Source: Flavobacteriales bacterium (GTDB taxonomy: Bacteria > Bacteroidota > Bacteroidia > UBA10329). From it: a DNA stretch of 28,363 nucleotides. Below are positions 1-7,391 of the stretch, piece by piece. The notes under the pieces were generated by a model. That model ran no database searches, was not told where the DNA came from, and saw only the letters and a list, made by a program, of their open reading frames with translations. Both the position numbers and the translations under genes were made by a program. The stretch covers positions 1 through 28,363 of the forward strand of contig DMRV01000247.1 in the NCBI GenBank assembly GCA_003456455.1. Direction: 5' to 3'. The stretch's first letter is position 1; every line of letters begins with the position of its first letter.

Positions 1-1
1 A

Positions 2-301
2 ATTATCTCCGTACTCATGTTTCTGCCATATGTTCTTTTGAAAAGACGAACGGAACTAAAAACAACCTTCAGAACATTGCTAAAACCAGTTATACTAATT
101 AGTGTGGTGGCTACCAGTAGCTATCTGATTATCTTATATGTGATGCAAATTGCACCGATAAGTAAGATTGTTGCCGTGAGAGAAGCATCCGTAGTTTTTG
201 GTGCAATTGCTGGATATATACTACTGAAAGAGCACTTTAGTAAAGTCCGTTTAATAGGTGTTCTACTCGTAATGCTGGGTATTATTCTGGTGAAAATATG
301 A
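2..301 (+). CDS. C-terminal part of an EamA/DMT-family membrane transporter (partial, runs off left edge)
   Basis: The frame is open from the first bases of the window, so the gene begins upstream; the first internal Met is at 17. Two hydrophobic stretches alternate with short charged loops. The ending, with a VGxxAGYxLLKEHFS-like segment followed by a short loop and a last helix ending in GIILVKI, is typical of the final three helices of EamA (drug/metabolite transporter) proteins, which export or import small metabolites. The substrate cannot be told from the fragment. It lies outside the element that follows and is probably ordinary host chromosome. Roughly 100 residues of an expected 280-300 are visible. 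Confidence 0.75.
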   Translation: MISVLMFLPYVLLKRRTELKTTFRTLLKPVILISVVATSSYLIILYVMQIAPISKIVAVREASVVFGAIAGYILLKEHFSKVRLIGVLLVMLGIILVKI

Positions 302-372
302 TGAACAATTGCCTGAATTCTAGACTTATTTGAGTTGAAATCTCAGATAAATGATTCTCGTTCAATTTTGTG

Positions 373-403
373 TTTGTTCAATTCAAAACCTTAATTACAT
401 TTG
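373..403 (+). promoter_or_regulatory. Bacteroidota-type promoter of the tRNA-Val gene
   Basis: TTTG at 373-376 and TACATTTG at 396-403 are separated by exactly 19 bases, an exact match to the TTTG-N19-TAnnTTTG consensus known for the housekeeping sigma factor of Bacteroidota. The predicted transcript start, about seven bases after the second box, falls just before the tRNA 5' end at 417. Confidence 0.75.
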
Positions 404-416
404 CAGCCCCTCATTC

Positions 417-494
417 GGGCGATTAGCTCAGTTGGTTCAGAGCACCTCGTTTACACCGAGGGGGTCGGGGGTTCGAATCCCTCATCGCCCACCA
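417..494 (+). tRNA. tRNA-Val, anticodon TAC, with encoded CCA
   Basis: A full cloverleaf can be drawn. The acceptor stem is 417-423 with 484-490. The D stem is 426-429 with 440-443. The anticodon stem is 445-449 with 457-461, with loop TTTACAC giving anticodon TAC at 452-454. The T stem is 467-471 with 479-483 (one G-U pair), with loop TTCGAAT. The discriminator A is 491 and CCA is encoded at 492-494. TAC reads valine GTN codons. The gene is overlapped antisense by the end of the serine recombinase frame, so its 3' half is the likely attachment core of the neighbouring element. Confidence 0.95.
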
Positions 495-2004
495 AGCGGG
501 ACAATTCCAATTTATTGTGGATTGTCCCGCTTTTCTTTTGGCTGAAACCCTTGTCAGCATTGAGACACAGCAAAATGGCCTCATTTATTTTAGGGGTTCG
601 ACATTTGATTCCGTCAAATTCTATCATTTCTGGGAATATCGAACCAAGTATCTTTATTTTATCGGTGGAATTAGCTTCAGAATACACTCTTCCAAGCTTG
701 TCAATTGCATGCACGGCCTTACGTAAAAGCTCCTCCTTCCCAGTGTGGTCTCCTTGCATAGTAGAGAGTCGTTCTTCAGCATTCCGCTTGGATTCTCTGA
801 AACGATTTTTCATCGACAGATAATCCTCAGATTCAATGATTCCATCAGCCAGATTATTCTGCAACCGTTGAATTCTATCTTCCTGTTTCAGAATCTCTGA
901 TTGAACCTTTTTCACCTCGTTGGAACGACTCTTGGTGTCGTCTTTCAGCAGTCGGCTAACAAGTGCTTGATGGATTAGTTTATTGGCCTTCTTGAACTTG
1001 AAGCCGCGCATTACTTCGGTAAGCGTATCATTAACCGCTTCTGCACGATATCGCTCCTTACTGCAATGATTGCAATGGTAGTACGCATAAAGATTGCCAC
1101 GCCTCCCTCTTGACCTACTTCCAGTCAATTTTTCGCCACACTTGCTGCAAGCTAAGATTCCACGTAGTGGGAGTTTTTCGTCTTTGAGTTTAATGCTTAT
1201 TCGTTTCCGAGAATGATTCTTATTTAGTTCTTGTTGAACGGTAAGAAATAGCGTTTCAGATACTATTCCTTCATGAATTCCCTCTGTGAAATATGAAGGT
1301 TCACTTTCCGATGCTGGAACTTTAATTTTCCCCATATACAAGGGGTTTCTTAGAACAAGCGAAAGACGACTTTTGCTAATCGGGGTGCCTCTTGTTTTCA
1401 ACTCAATTACCAAATCCGACTGCAGACCTCCCTTGGATATGCGTTCGAACGCGTGTCTTATACTCTCGGCATGTTGATTCGGCACGATGAGTGGCCGATT
1501 GTTTTCATCTCGGGTGTTTCGGTAGCCATAAGGAGCCTTAGAGCACCATCTGCCAGTCTTGAATGCAGCCCTCATTCCTTCTTTTACTTTGATTGACCTC
1601 CTATCATTATCAATTTCGGGCATGACTAGATACATCGCCAACAACATCTTGTTCTCTGGAATCGAAAAATCAATGGGCTGCTCGATAGCTTGTGTCTCAA
1701 TCCCCAAGCCTTTGAGTTTGTCTATCACTAAATAAGCATCCATTACATTTCTAGAGAACCTATCCCAAGTAGTGAATAGCAAAAAATCAATCTTGTTTTT
1801 GTTTCTCTTTACATGTTCTTGAAACTCTTTGAACGCTGGTCGGTCAAAACTCTTTGCTGAATGATCTTCTCGAAACGTGTAAACAATCTCTATGTCATTT
1901 CTTTCGCAATACTTCTCCAGTGCCTCGGACTGAACATCCAGACTGTACCCTTTAGCTTGTTCGTCACTTGATACGCGGCTCATCAACGCTGCTCTTTTTC
2001 TCAT
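451..2004 (-). CDS. Large serine recombinase (site-specific integrase) of an element inserted at tRNA-Val
   Basis: 517 residues. The N-terminal resolvase/invertase catalytic domain (about 1-150) has the nucleophile Ser12 in the RVSS motif and the WDRFSR arginines at 82 and 85. The Recombinase domain follows (about 150-260, with APYGYR near 157). A zinc ribbon has Cys286, Cys289, Cys311 and Cys314, and a charged coiled coil spans roughly 355-420. This architecture belongs to large serine integrases that join attP and attB through a 5'-phosphoserine intermediate. The last 13 residues (VGDEGFEPPTPSV) are the antisense reading of the tRNA, and the TAA stop at 453-451 falls in the tRNA anticodon loop. 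The preceding dozen residues come from the terminator hairpin. The tail is therefore probably supplied by the target site rather than conserved for function. The start overlaps the upstream 58-aa ORF by 41 bases, suggesting coupled translation. Confidence 0.92.
   Translation of the reverse strand: MRKRAALMSRVSSDEQAKGYSLDVQSEALEKYCERNDIEIVYTFREDHSAKSFDRPAFKEFQEHVKRNKNKIDFLLFTTWDRFSRNVMDAYLVIDKLKGLGIETQAIEQPIDFSIPENKMLLAMYLVMPEIDNDRRSIKVKEGMRAAFKTGRWCSKAPYGYRNTRDENNRPLIVPNQHAESIRHAFERISKGGLQSDLVIELKTRGTPISKSRLSLVLRNPLYMGKIKVPASESEPSYFTEGIHEGIVSETLFLTVQQELNKNHSRKRISIKLKDEKLPLRGILACSKCGEKLTGSRSRGRRGNLYAYYHCNHCSKERYRAEAVNDTLTEVMRGFKFKKANKLIHQALVSRLLKDDTKSRSNEVKKVQSEILKQEDRIQRLQNNLADGIIESEDYLSMKNRFRESKRNAEERLSTMQGDHTGKEELLRKAVHAIDKLGRVYSEANSTDKIKILGSIFPEMIEFDGIKCRTPKINEAILLCLNADKGFSQKKSGTIHNKLELSRLVGDEGFEPPTPSV
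495..536 (+). terminator. Rho-independent terminator after tRNA-Val
   Basis: An 11-base perfect inverted repeat, AGCGGGACAAT at 495-505 and ATTGTCCCGCT at 521-531, is followed by TTTCTTTT. It starts immediately after the CCA end. The same DNA is read on the minus strand as the penultimate part of the recombinase frame, so the hairpin also lies inside coding sequence. Confidence 0.85.
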
Positions 2005-2140
2005 GTTTTTTTCGTTTTAGACCATTCACAATTATTGTGGCCAGTTCCGTTTGGAACCCCAGTATCAATTTCAATTCTTCGTCTGTGTATTTCTTGTTTT
2101 TTGGGTCAATTATTTTTCTGCATTCTTTTATAGTTAGCAT
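1964..2140 (-). CDS. Small hypothetical protein (58 aa) overlapping the recombinase start
   Basis: The minus-strand ATG at 2140-2138 opens a 58-residue frame ending at 1964. It contains a predicted amphipathic helical section (YTDEELKLILGFQTELATII) and a very basic C terminus. It sits between the MerR-type regulator and the recombinase on the same strand and overlaps the recombinase start by 41 bases, as expected for a translationally coupled leader gene. I do not recognise a named family. A role in controlling recombinase expression or directionality is only a guess from position. Confidence 0.6.
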   Translation of the reverse strand: MLTIKECRKIIDPKNKKYTDEELKLILGFQTELATIIVNGLKRKKHEKKSSVDEPRIK

Positions 2141-2218
2141 TATCGATTACGATGCATCGCACTCCGTTTTTCCGGTAGCTTGATACGTGTACCAATTGGT
2201 CTGACTTATTCAGTACCA

Positions 2219-3175
2219 TCATTTCAATTTTACCTTTCTTGTATTTTCGCAACGGACAATTTTTCCATGCTGCGTCTTTACCGTAATTTCCTCGTATCCG
2301 TCTTTGAGCATCAGGTCCATCAGTCTTACCTCCCGCTCTGCCTTCTGAACCTTTTTCACTTCCATCAAATCCATTTGACTGTCCTTATCGAACCGGATAA
2401 CCACAGATGACACCTCATCCTCCCGCAAAGCATCCAAGACATTTGCTTCCATATCCGACAGCACTTTTAACTGTCCGTGGAGTATGTCAACATCAGAAAG
2501 AAGCAGGACCTCTGACAACACCTCTGTCAGACTGATAGAGACGAATGAGCTGGAGAACAACTTTTCTATATCCTCCTGTCTGTACATTCCATCCTGAAGC
2601 ATCAGTGAATTAAAAACAATCGCCTCACCAGAGTGATAGAGGAAGAACGAAATGGGCGTTTTTAGATAGAGACATAGCAGCACCAACAATTCCAAAACAT
2701 TTCCGTCAAGAACACCTTCCGGAAGGTGTTCGGTCAACATGTCATTGATGCTTTTTTCTTTCAAAAACCGATTCAATATCGCGCTGTCCACCCATGGCAT
2801 TGCCGATAACTGTTCTTTCAAAAAGGATTTGGAAACGGGTTCTGCCTCCTGTTCGAAGAAATCATCGTGTAAGGAATCCTTGAATTCCTTAATGACCTTT
2901 AAAGGCAGTCCTTGCTGTCGCATCTTCTCAATCAACTTCACCCAGACGAATTCCGTGATAGAGAACCGATGCATCTTATTCTTTTCGGGCTTTACCAATA
3001 ATAGGTCATGCCGATTCCAGTCAGCCATCACTTTAGGGGGAATACCAGTTTCAACAGCGCGGTAAGGTTTCGCTTCAAGACGAACCTTCAATTCCTTCAT
3101 GTTATCACCGGATTTCAATGCTCGTTTGATGAGGGAATTGTAATTCAGATGCTGAATATCTTTGTAGTCTACCAT
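2219..3175 (-). CDS. MerR-type DNA-binding regulator of the integrated element
   Basis: 318 residues. Residues about 45-100 resemble a winged-helix MerR DNA-binding domain: an IPPKVMADWNRHDLL helix-turn-helix section, then RFSITEFVWVKLIEKMRQQGLPLKVIKEF. The remaining 220 residues are mostly helical and hydrophobic, of a type I cannot assign to a known ligand domain, and end in a short basic strand region. The length is more than twice that of a classic MerR. The gene is first in a minus-strand set (regulator, 58-aa ORF, recombinase) and is divergent from the zinc-ribbon gene. Its promoter box overlaps that of the neighbour, so this protein is the natural candidate to control both directions. 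The start ATG at 3175 lies about 20 bases after its -7 box. Confidence 0.75.
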   Translation of the reverse strand: MVDYKDIQHLNYNSLIKRALKSGDNMKELKVRLEAKPYRAVETGIPPKVMADWNRHDLLLVKPEKNKMHRFSITEFVWVKLIEKMRQQGLPLKVIKEFKDSLHDDFFEQEAEPVSKSFLKEQLSAMPWVDSAILNRFLKEKSINDMLTEHLPEGVLDGNVLELLVLLCLYLKTPISFFLYHSGEAIVFNSLMLQDGMYRQEDIEKLFSSSFVSISLTEVLSEVLLLSDVDILHGQLKVLSDMEANVLDALREDEVSSVVIRFDKDSQMDLMEVKKVQKAEREVRLMDLMLKDGYEEITVKTQHGKIVRCENTRKVKLK

Positions 3176-3194
3176 TTATTTAAATGTTATTACC

Positions 3195-3215
3195 CAAATG
3201 TAATACATATATTTG
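3195..3215. promoter_or_regulatory. Back-to-back promoters of the MerR-type gene and the zinc-ribbon gene
   Basis: On the minus strand TACATTTG (3202-3195) and on the plus strand TATATTTG (3208-3215) both match the Bacteroidota -7 box TAnnTTTG and lie only five bases apart. The minus-strand box has TTTC 19 bases upstream as a near-consensus -33 element; the plus box has only a weak TGTT. The whole stretch reads CAAAT...ATTTG, an imperfect inverted repeat suited to a dimeric regulator. The plus-strand box also argues that the neighbour starts at 3232, not at the ATG at 3184 upstream of it. Confidence 0.55.
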
Positions 3216-3231
3216 TAAGACGAAAAACGAA

Positions 3232-3645
3232 ATGCTTCTCCGTTGGGACTCAAATATTGGCACTTACCAACACCGCTGTGATTCATGCGGCAGAGAGTTC
3301 TACGGAAGAAAGAATCGGTTGTATTGCAACGATAAATGCAAGCACAGACTCAATAATGAATTGGCCTCAAAGAAAAGGGTTAAAGAGCGGTCTTTGACTG
3401 AAGACTATCTGCGGAATATTGGCATCATCGAGAAGATTGTTGGAGAAGAAAACTACGATGTTGAGATAACCACCATGGAATATATCAAGGCACGAGGATT
3501 TGAGCCAGAATGCGTCAACATGCGGGTATATGTCCACGGGGAGCGATGGTTTAAAATCGGCCCTTTCGGTTACCGACCGTTGGAGAAATCAAATGAAGTA
3601 GAATTAATAAGATTTATGAAAGATGACACCATCGATAATAGTTGA
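3232..3645 (+). CDS. Small zinc-ribbon protein of unknown function (137 aa)
   Basis: The frame is open from 3184, but the promoter box at 3208-3215 places the start at ATG 3232. Near the N terminus four cysteines (16, 19, 32 and 36; CxxC-x12-CxxxC) surround GREFYGRKNRLYC and KCKHR, a treble-clef/zinc-ribbon pattern. The rest is charged, with no membrane segment, and includes RVYVHGERWFKIGPFGYRP. It is divergently transcribed from the MerR-type regulator, so it is probably element cargo or an accessory DNA-binding factor. No named family recognised. Confidence 0.65.
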   Translation: MLLRWDSNIGTYQHRCDSCGREFYGRKNRLYCNDKCKHRLNNELASKKRVKERSLTEDYLRNIGIIEKIVGEENYDVEITTMEYIKARGFEPECVNMRVYVHGERWFKIGPFGYRPLEKSNEVELIRFMKDDTIDNS

Positions 3646-3820
3646 AAATACACTAGCACCGAGCCAATTTATGGCGGCAAGTGCTGCAGTTGGCGCAGCT
3701 GGAGCGGCAAGTTCAAATGGAAGAACCAACGTACTTCTGATTGTTCTTTTGTTATTCTTGGCAGCTGCTATCCTTTACGGACTGTTCGTTTATGTTGAAG
3801 GCAAAAGGAACGAACAGTAG
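3623..3820 (+). CDS. Small single-pass membrane protein (65 aa)
   Basis: The frame overlaps the end of the zinc-ribbon gene by 23 bases. An alanine/glycine-rich N-terminal half leads to SSNGRTN, then one strongly hydrophobic helix (VLLIVLLLFLAAAILYGLFVYV) and a short positive tail (EGKRNEQ), giving a likely inner-membrane single-pass protein. An alternative Met at 3671 would give 49 residues with the same helix and no overlap. It is directly followed by a good terminator, which supports it being the last gene of this transcript. Function unknown. Confidence 0.55.
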   Translation: MTPSIIVENTLAPSQFMAASAAVGAAGAASSNGRTNVLLIVLLLFLAAAILYGLFVYVEGKRNEQ

Positions 3821-3864
3821 GTCTCTGCTCTAATTGGTTTTCATTTACGTACACAGAAAAACCC

Positions 3865-3889
3865 AAAGCAGGTCAACGGCCTGCTTTTT
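3865..3889 (+). terminator. Rho-independent terminator closing the zinc-ribbon/membrane-protein transcript
   Basis: AAAGCAGG at 3865-3872 and CCTGCTTT at 3880-3887 pair across a seven-base loop and run into TTTTT. It stands 45 bases after the small membrane protein. The arms also carry A/T runs on both sides, so it could work in both directions. Confidence 0.75.
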
Positions 3890-4287
3890 ACATCTACCAA
3901 AGAAGTCAAAAGTTTAACTTTGGTTTTTTGGTTCAGAGCCGACCAGAAATTTAAGTTTTGGTTGCTTGATGGATTTCAATTTGAATCTAGGTGAAATCCG
4001 GCTGAATGTGTATAAATATCGAGAAAGTTGAATGAATTTGGTTGAAGATTGATAGTTATTCGGATTCAGCCAGATTTCAAGTTCCCGACAAACAAATATT
4101 TGTGTGTTGCACGTTGCAATTCGCATTGTTAAATTCACAGCCTAAACCCATTTCTGAACTGTTACCAAACCCATCGAATAAACCCAAAGATGCGGACCAT
4201 CAATATTCCGCTTGTCTTCGTTCTGGAGGTGCTGGTATTACCATAGGAACGTTTTTCTTTTTGTATAAAGAAGCATTGCCTGATTAA
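3890..4287. other. Gene-free stretch with short palindromes
   Basis: No convincing gene. An open frame of 81 codons at 4042-4287 has low-complexity composition and no recognisable domain. Visible structure: AAAGTT-T-AACTTT (3909-3921), which contains a TAACTTTG box resembling a Bacteroidota -7 element (3915-3922) but without a -33 box; and a perfect 12-base palindrome ACAAATATTTGT (4092-4103). Neither is explained by neighbouring genes. Confidence 0.5.
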
Positions 4288-4395
4288 ACAGGTTTGTCAC
4301 AATTTGGCACCAAAGGTTTTGAACCTGTAACAAATTGTAACAAGTCGTTACCGAAAGCTCACAAGTCGTTACATTGGTCAGACAAATTGTGACAA
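4288..4395 (+). promoter_or_regulatory. Operator-like repeat cluster in front of the mcrBC-type operon
   Basis: Three copies of a 13-base motif are present: TTGTCACAATTTG (4294-4306, inverted), CAAATTGTAACAA (4331-4343, one mismatch) and CAAATTGTGACAA (4383-4395). The last copy ends on the first base of the ATG. Between them ACAAGTCGTTAC occurs twice (4340-4351 and 4361-4372), exactly 21 bases apart. ACAGGTT/AACCTGT (4288-4294 with 4322-4328) and AGGTT-ttg-AACCT (4314-4326) add further dyads. The density and helical phasing suggest binding sites for a repressor that blocks transcription or initiation. No clear housekeeping promoter box was found here. Confidence 0.6.
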
Positions 4396-7391
4396 TGATT
4401 CCAGACAACATTACCAAAGAGCACCTCGAAAAGGCTATAAAAGAAATAGACCAGAAGGGAGTTCGGAAAGGCAGACATTTATCCACATACGATTTGGATT
4501 ATAATGGGAAGCTATACCCTCCAAAGCTGGTTATTTCAATAGCAAACAGATACGCCAACGAAGTAGAACTTGACCCCAATACTTTTGAAGGTGGAAAAGG
4601 GACACCTGCTTTTCGCCTACTCTCCAAAGAAGGTTTTGAGGTCGTTCCAAAGAACGACCCGGTAATCAAGTTGATTGAAGACTACAAAAAGCGGATTTCC
4701 GAGACCCACCTCAAAGATGAGGAATACAAGTGGAAACTATTAAAGGAGTATAGAGGGCGTCCGAATATAGAAGCAAAGGACTTCTATCAAGAAATCAAAG
4801 ACTCCAATTTTGACAACCTGGTATATGCAATGAGCAAGGCAGTGCTTAACGGGCTTGCTAAAAGCAAACCAGAGGAGTTAAGGGGGTTCTTTAAGGAATT
4901 GTTCAATGAGAACATTGACCTAACAGAGAGGGTAAATTCCTTTAACAAGAAAACGCTGAAACTTTACAATCAGATAGAAGGCAAACATTCACATCACCAG
5001 GATGAAAGATCGATAGCCACATACCTGACTTTTCACAATCCTGAGAAATATACTTTCTACAAGTCTTCATTTTACACTGAGTTTTGTAAAATGGTAGGGG
5101 CTAAAAAAGCCAAAAAAAACGAGAAATACACTCACTATCTAACCCTCATAAATGAGCTGATTGAAAATTATATTGAGTCAGATAATGACCTAATATCACA
5201 GGTTAAGGAGTACCTTCCTGAATACTACGATGGTACAAATCACCATCTTTTAGCACAAGACATTTTGTACCAAATGTTTGATCAAAAAGAGGAATTGAGT
5301 TATTGGATATTTCAAGGAAATCCGAAGTTATTTGATTTCAAAACCGCACTACAAAATGAGGTATTGGATGATTGGACAGTAAGTGCACACAAGGACAAAA
5401 TAAAACCAGGAGACAAAGTCATTTTATGGATTACGGGAGACAAAGCTGGATGTTATGCATTAGCAGAAGTGACATCAAAACCTCACGCTAAACAAAAATC
5501 AAGTGATGATCATCTTTGGAAAGTCGAGGACAAAAGCGAACTGAAAACTGACATTAAAATCACTCACAACCTTGCTGAAACTCCCATTTTAAAGAAGAAG
5601 ATTGACAAGATTGAAGAACTGAAGGGCTTGAAAGTTGGTAATCAAGGAACCAATTTTGCTTCAACAGAAACGGAATACAACTATTTATTAAAGTTAGCCA
5701 GCAATATGAATGGACGAAAATTTTGGCTTTACAAGCCTGGAAAACAAGCTGTTAAGTGGGACGAGTTTTATGGCAAAGGAATTATGGCGATTGCTTGGGA
5801 CGACTTAGACGATTTAAGTCGGTTTAACGATAAGTCTGAGATTGAAAAGATCTTGTTGGAGGGAATTCCAGCCGGAAAGAGAAAGTACAATGATGCCCGC
5901 GCATGCTTTGAGTTTGCGAAGGTTGTTCAAGTAGGAGATGTTGTAATTGCAAACAAAGGAAAAAGAGAATATATAGGATGGGGCATTGTGAAGTCTGATT
6001 ACATTTTCGACCCTACTGTTAAGGAATACACAAGTATTAGAAAGGTAGAATGGAAAGACAAAGGATTATGGCACGAGGAGGAAGCAGATATTGTGACTAA
6101 GACTTTGACGGACATTACTAAATACCCAGATTATGTTGAACGCTTAGTGGCGCTCATGGGCATTGAACAAGAAGCTACTGTCCAAAATAGAGACTACCCA
6201 CTAAACACAATCCTTTATGGTCCTCCTGGAACGGGAAAAACCTACCAGACTGTTAAACGTGCGGCAGAAATTATTTCTGAACGTCAAATTGATGATTATG
6301 GAGAAGCACTGGAGTTATTCACTAATAATCTCCATGACCAAATTGAGTTCATCACCTTTCATCAGAACTATAGCTACGAGGATTTCATTCAGGGTCTGCG
6401 ACCAGATGTGGAACAAGAAGGAACACTGTCCTTTGAAAGGTCAGATGGGGTGTTCAAAAAGATTGCTGATAAGGCACTTGAAAACTTAAAGTTGTCTGAC
6501 AAAGCCCCTGAAGAAGTTTCTCGAGAGGCATTGTTTGACGAGGCAATAGAGCGTCTGTCAGAATTGGTACAAGACTCCCAAGATTATATTCCGATAAATG
6601 AGTCTACTTACATAATGGATGTTGACGATTCTGCATTCCGATACAGCGGGGCCAATTGGGTACGGCACCAAGCAGGAATCCGTATGAAGTTCAGTGATTT
6701 GAAGGAGTTCTACTTGAATAATATTTCAGACCGGAAACAGATTAAGTCTCTTCTTAACATCTCGCAGTTAGCCAAACAACACGCGACCTATTATTTATTG
6801 GTCTACAAAATGGTTCTGAAGTATCTGCCGAAGAAAATGAGTATTCAAAATGTAGTTCTTAAAAAGAATTATGTAATCGTTATTGATGAGATTAATAGGG
6901 CAAATATATCTCGTGTATTCGGAGAGCTTATTACGTTGATTGAGCCTGATAAGCGATCGCATGGTGCCATTCCATTGCAGGCAAAACTACCATCGGGAGA
7001 TACTTTCATTGTTCCATCAAATTTGTACATCATCGGCACAATGAACACAGCTGACAAGTCAATTGCACTTCTGGACATCGCTCTAAGAAGGCGATTCGAA
7101 TTTGAAGCAATGTATCCGAAGTACGAAATTGACGGAACGGAAGTGTATGATGCTGAAATTCTTCGAAAGATTAATAAGGAGATAATTGATGGTAAGGGTC
7201 ATGATTTCCAAATAGGACATGCCTACTTCATGGGAGACAATAAGGACCTGATCAAACGCATGAATAAAAAGGTCATTCCTCTTCTGTTGGAGTATTATAT
7301 GAATGATGAAAAAGAGGTAACCAGAATTTTGGGGAAAGCAGGATTGATGGTGAAAGACGGAGCTTGGCCACTTGAAATTGTGGCAGAGTGA
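4395..7391 (+). CDS. mcrB: McrB-type GTPase with EVE-like domains (type IV restriction, specificity and motor subunit)
   Basis: 998 residues from ATG 4395; a TTG seven codons upstream is possible but lies inside the operator. Residues 1-85 form a small N-terminal domain (DYNGKLYPPKLVISIANRY core) seen in modified-base-dependent restriction proteins. A helical section extends to about 295. Residues about 300-435 (YWIFQGNPKLFDF, KPGDKVILWITG) look like an EVE/PUA-like modified-base reader. Residues about 440-590 (FWLYKPGKQAVKWDEF, VQVGDVVIANKG) look like a second one. The AAA+ GTPase has Walker A GPPGTGKT (609-616), Walker B VIDEINRA (Asp831, Glu832), the McrB signature MNTADKS (883-889; usually MNTADRS) and LRRRFEF. 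By family knowledge it forms a GTP-driven hexamer that recruits McrC to cut modified DNA. It overlaps the next gene by four bases. Confidence 0.9.
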   Translation: MIPDNITKEHLEKAIKEIDQKGVRKGRHLSTYDLDYNGKLYPPKLVISIANRYANEVELDPNTFEGGKGTPAFRLLSKEGFEVVPKNDPVIKLIEDYKKRISETHLKDEEYKWKLLKEYRGRPNIEAKDFYQEIKDSNFDNLVYAMSKAVLNGLAKSKPEELRGFFKELFNENIDLTERVNSFNKKTLKLYNQIEGKHSHHQDERSIATYLTFHNPEKYTFYKSSFYTEFCKMVGAKKAKKNEKYTHYLTLINELIENYIESDNDLISQVKEYLPEYYDGTNHHLLAQDILYQMFDQKEELSYWIFQGNPKLFDFKTALQNEVLDDWTVSAHKDKIKPGDKVILWITGDKAGCYALAEVTSKPHAKQKSSDDHLWKVEDKSELKTDIKITHNLAETPILKKKIDKIEELKGLKVGNQGTNFASTETEYNYLLKLASNMNGRKFWLYKPGKQAVKWDEFYGKGIMAIAWDDLDDLSRFNDKSEIEKILLEGIPAGKRKYNDARACFEFAKVVQVGDVVIANKGKREYIGWGIVKSDYIFDPTVKEYTSIRKVEWKDKGLWHEEEADIVTKTLTDITKYPDYVERLVALMGIEQEATVQNRDYPLNTILYGPPGTGKTYQTVKRAAEIISERQIDDYGEALELFTNNLHDQIEFITFHQNYSYEDFIQGLRPDVEQEGTLSFERSDGVFKKIADKALENLKLSDKAPEEVSREALFDEAIERLSELVQDSQDYIPINESTYIMDVDDSAFRYSGANWVRHQAGIRMKFSDLKEFYLNNISDRKQIKSLLNISQLAKQHATYYLLVYKMVLKYLPKKMSIQNVVLKKNYVIVIDEINRANISRVFGELITLIEPDKRSHGAIPLQAKLPSGDTFIVPSNLYIIGTMNTADKSIALLDIALRRRFEFEAMYPKYEIDGTEVYDAEILRKINKEIIDGKGHDFQIGHAYFMGDNKDLIKRMNKKVIPLLLEYYMNDEKEVTRILGKAGLMVKDGAWPLEIVAE

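Noticed and set aside
351..823. Plus-strand open frames running across the tRNA and the recombinase end
   Set aside because: They contain the tRNA read as protein and lie antisense to the well-supported recombinase; no domain or start signal supports them.
3184..3231. Upstream ATG of the zinc-ribbon gene
   Set aside because: It lies before the predicted -7 promoter box, so it would not be in the transcript.
4042..4287. 81-codon open frame in the gap before the mcrBC-type operon
   Set aside because: No recognisable domain, odd composition, no promoter or coupling, and it spans a perfect palindrome; treated as non-coding.
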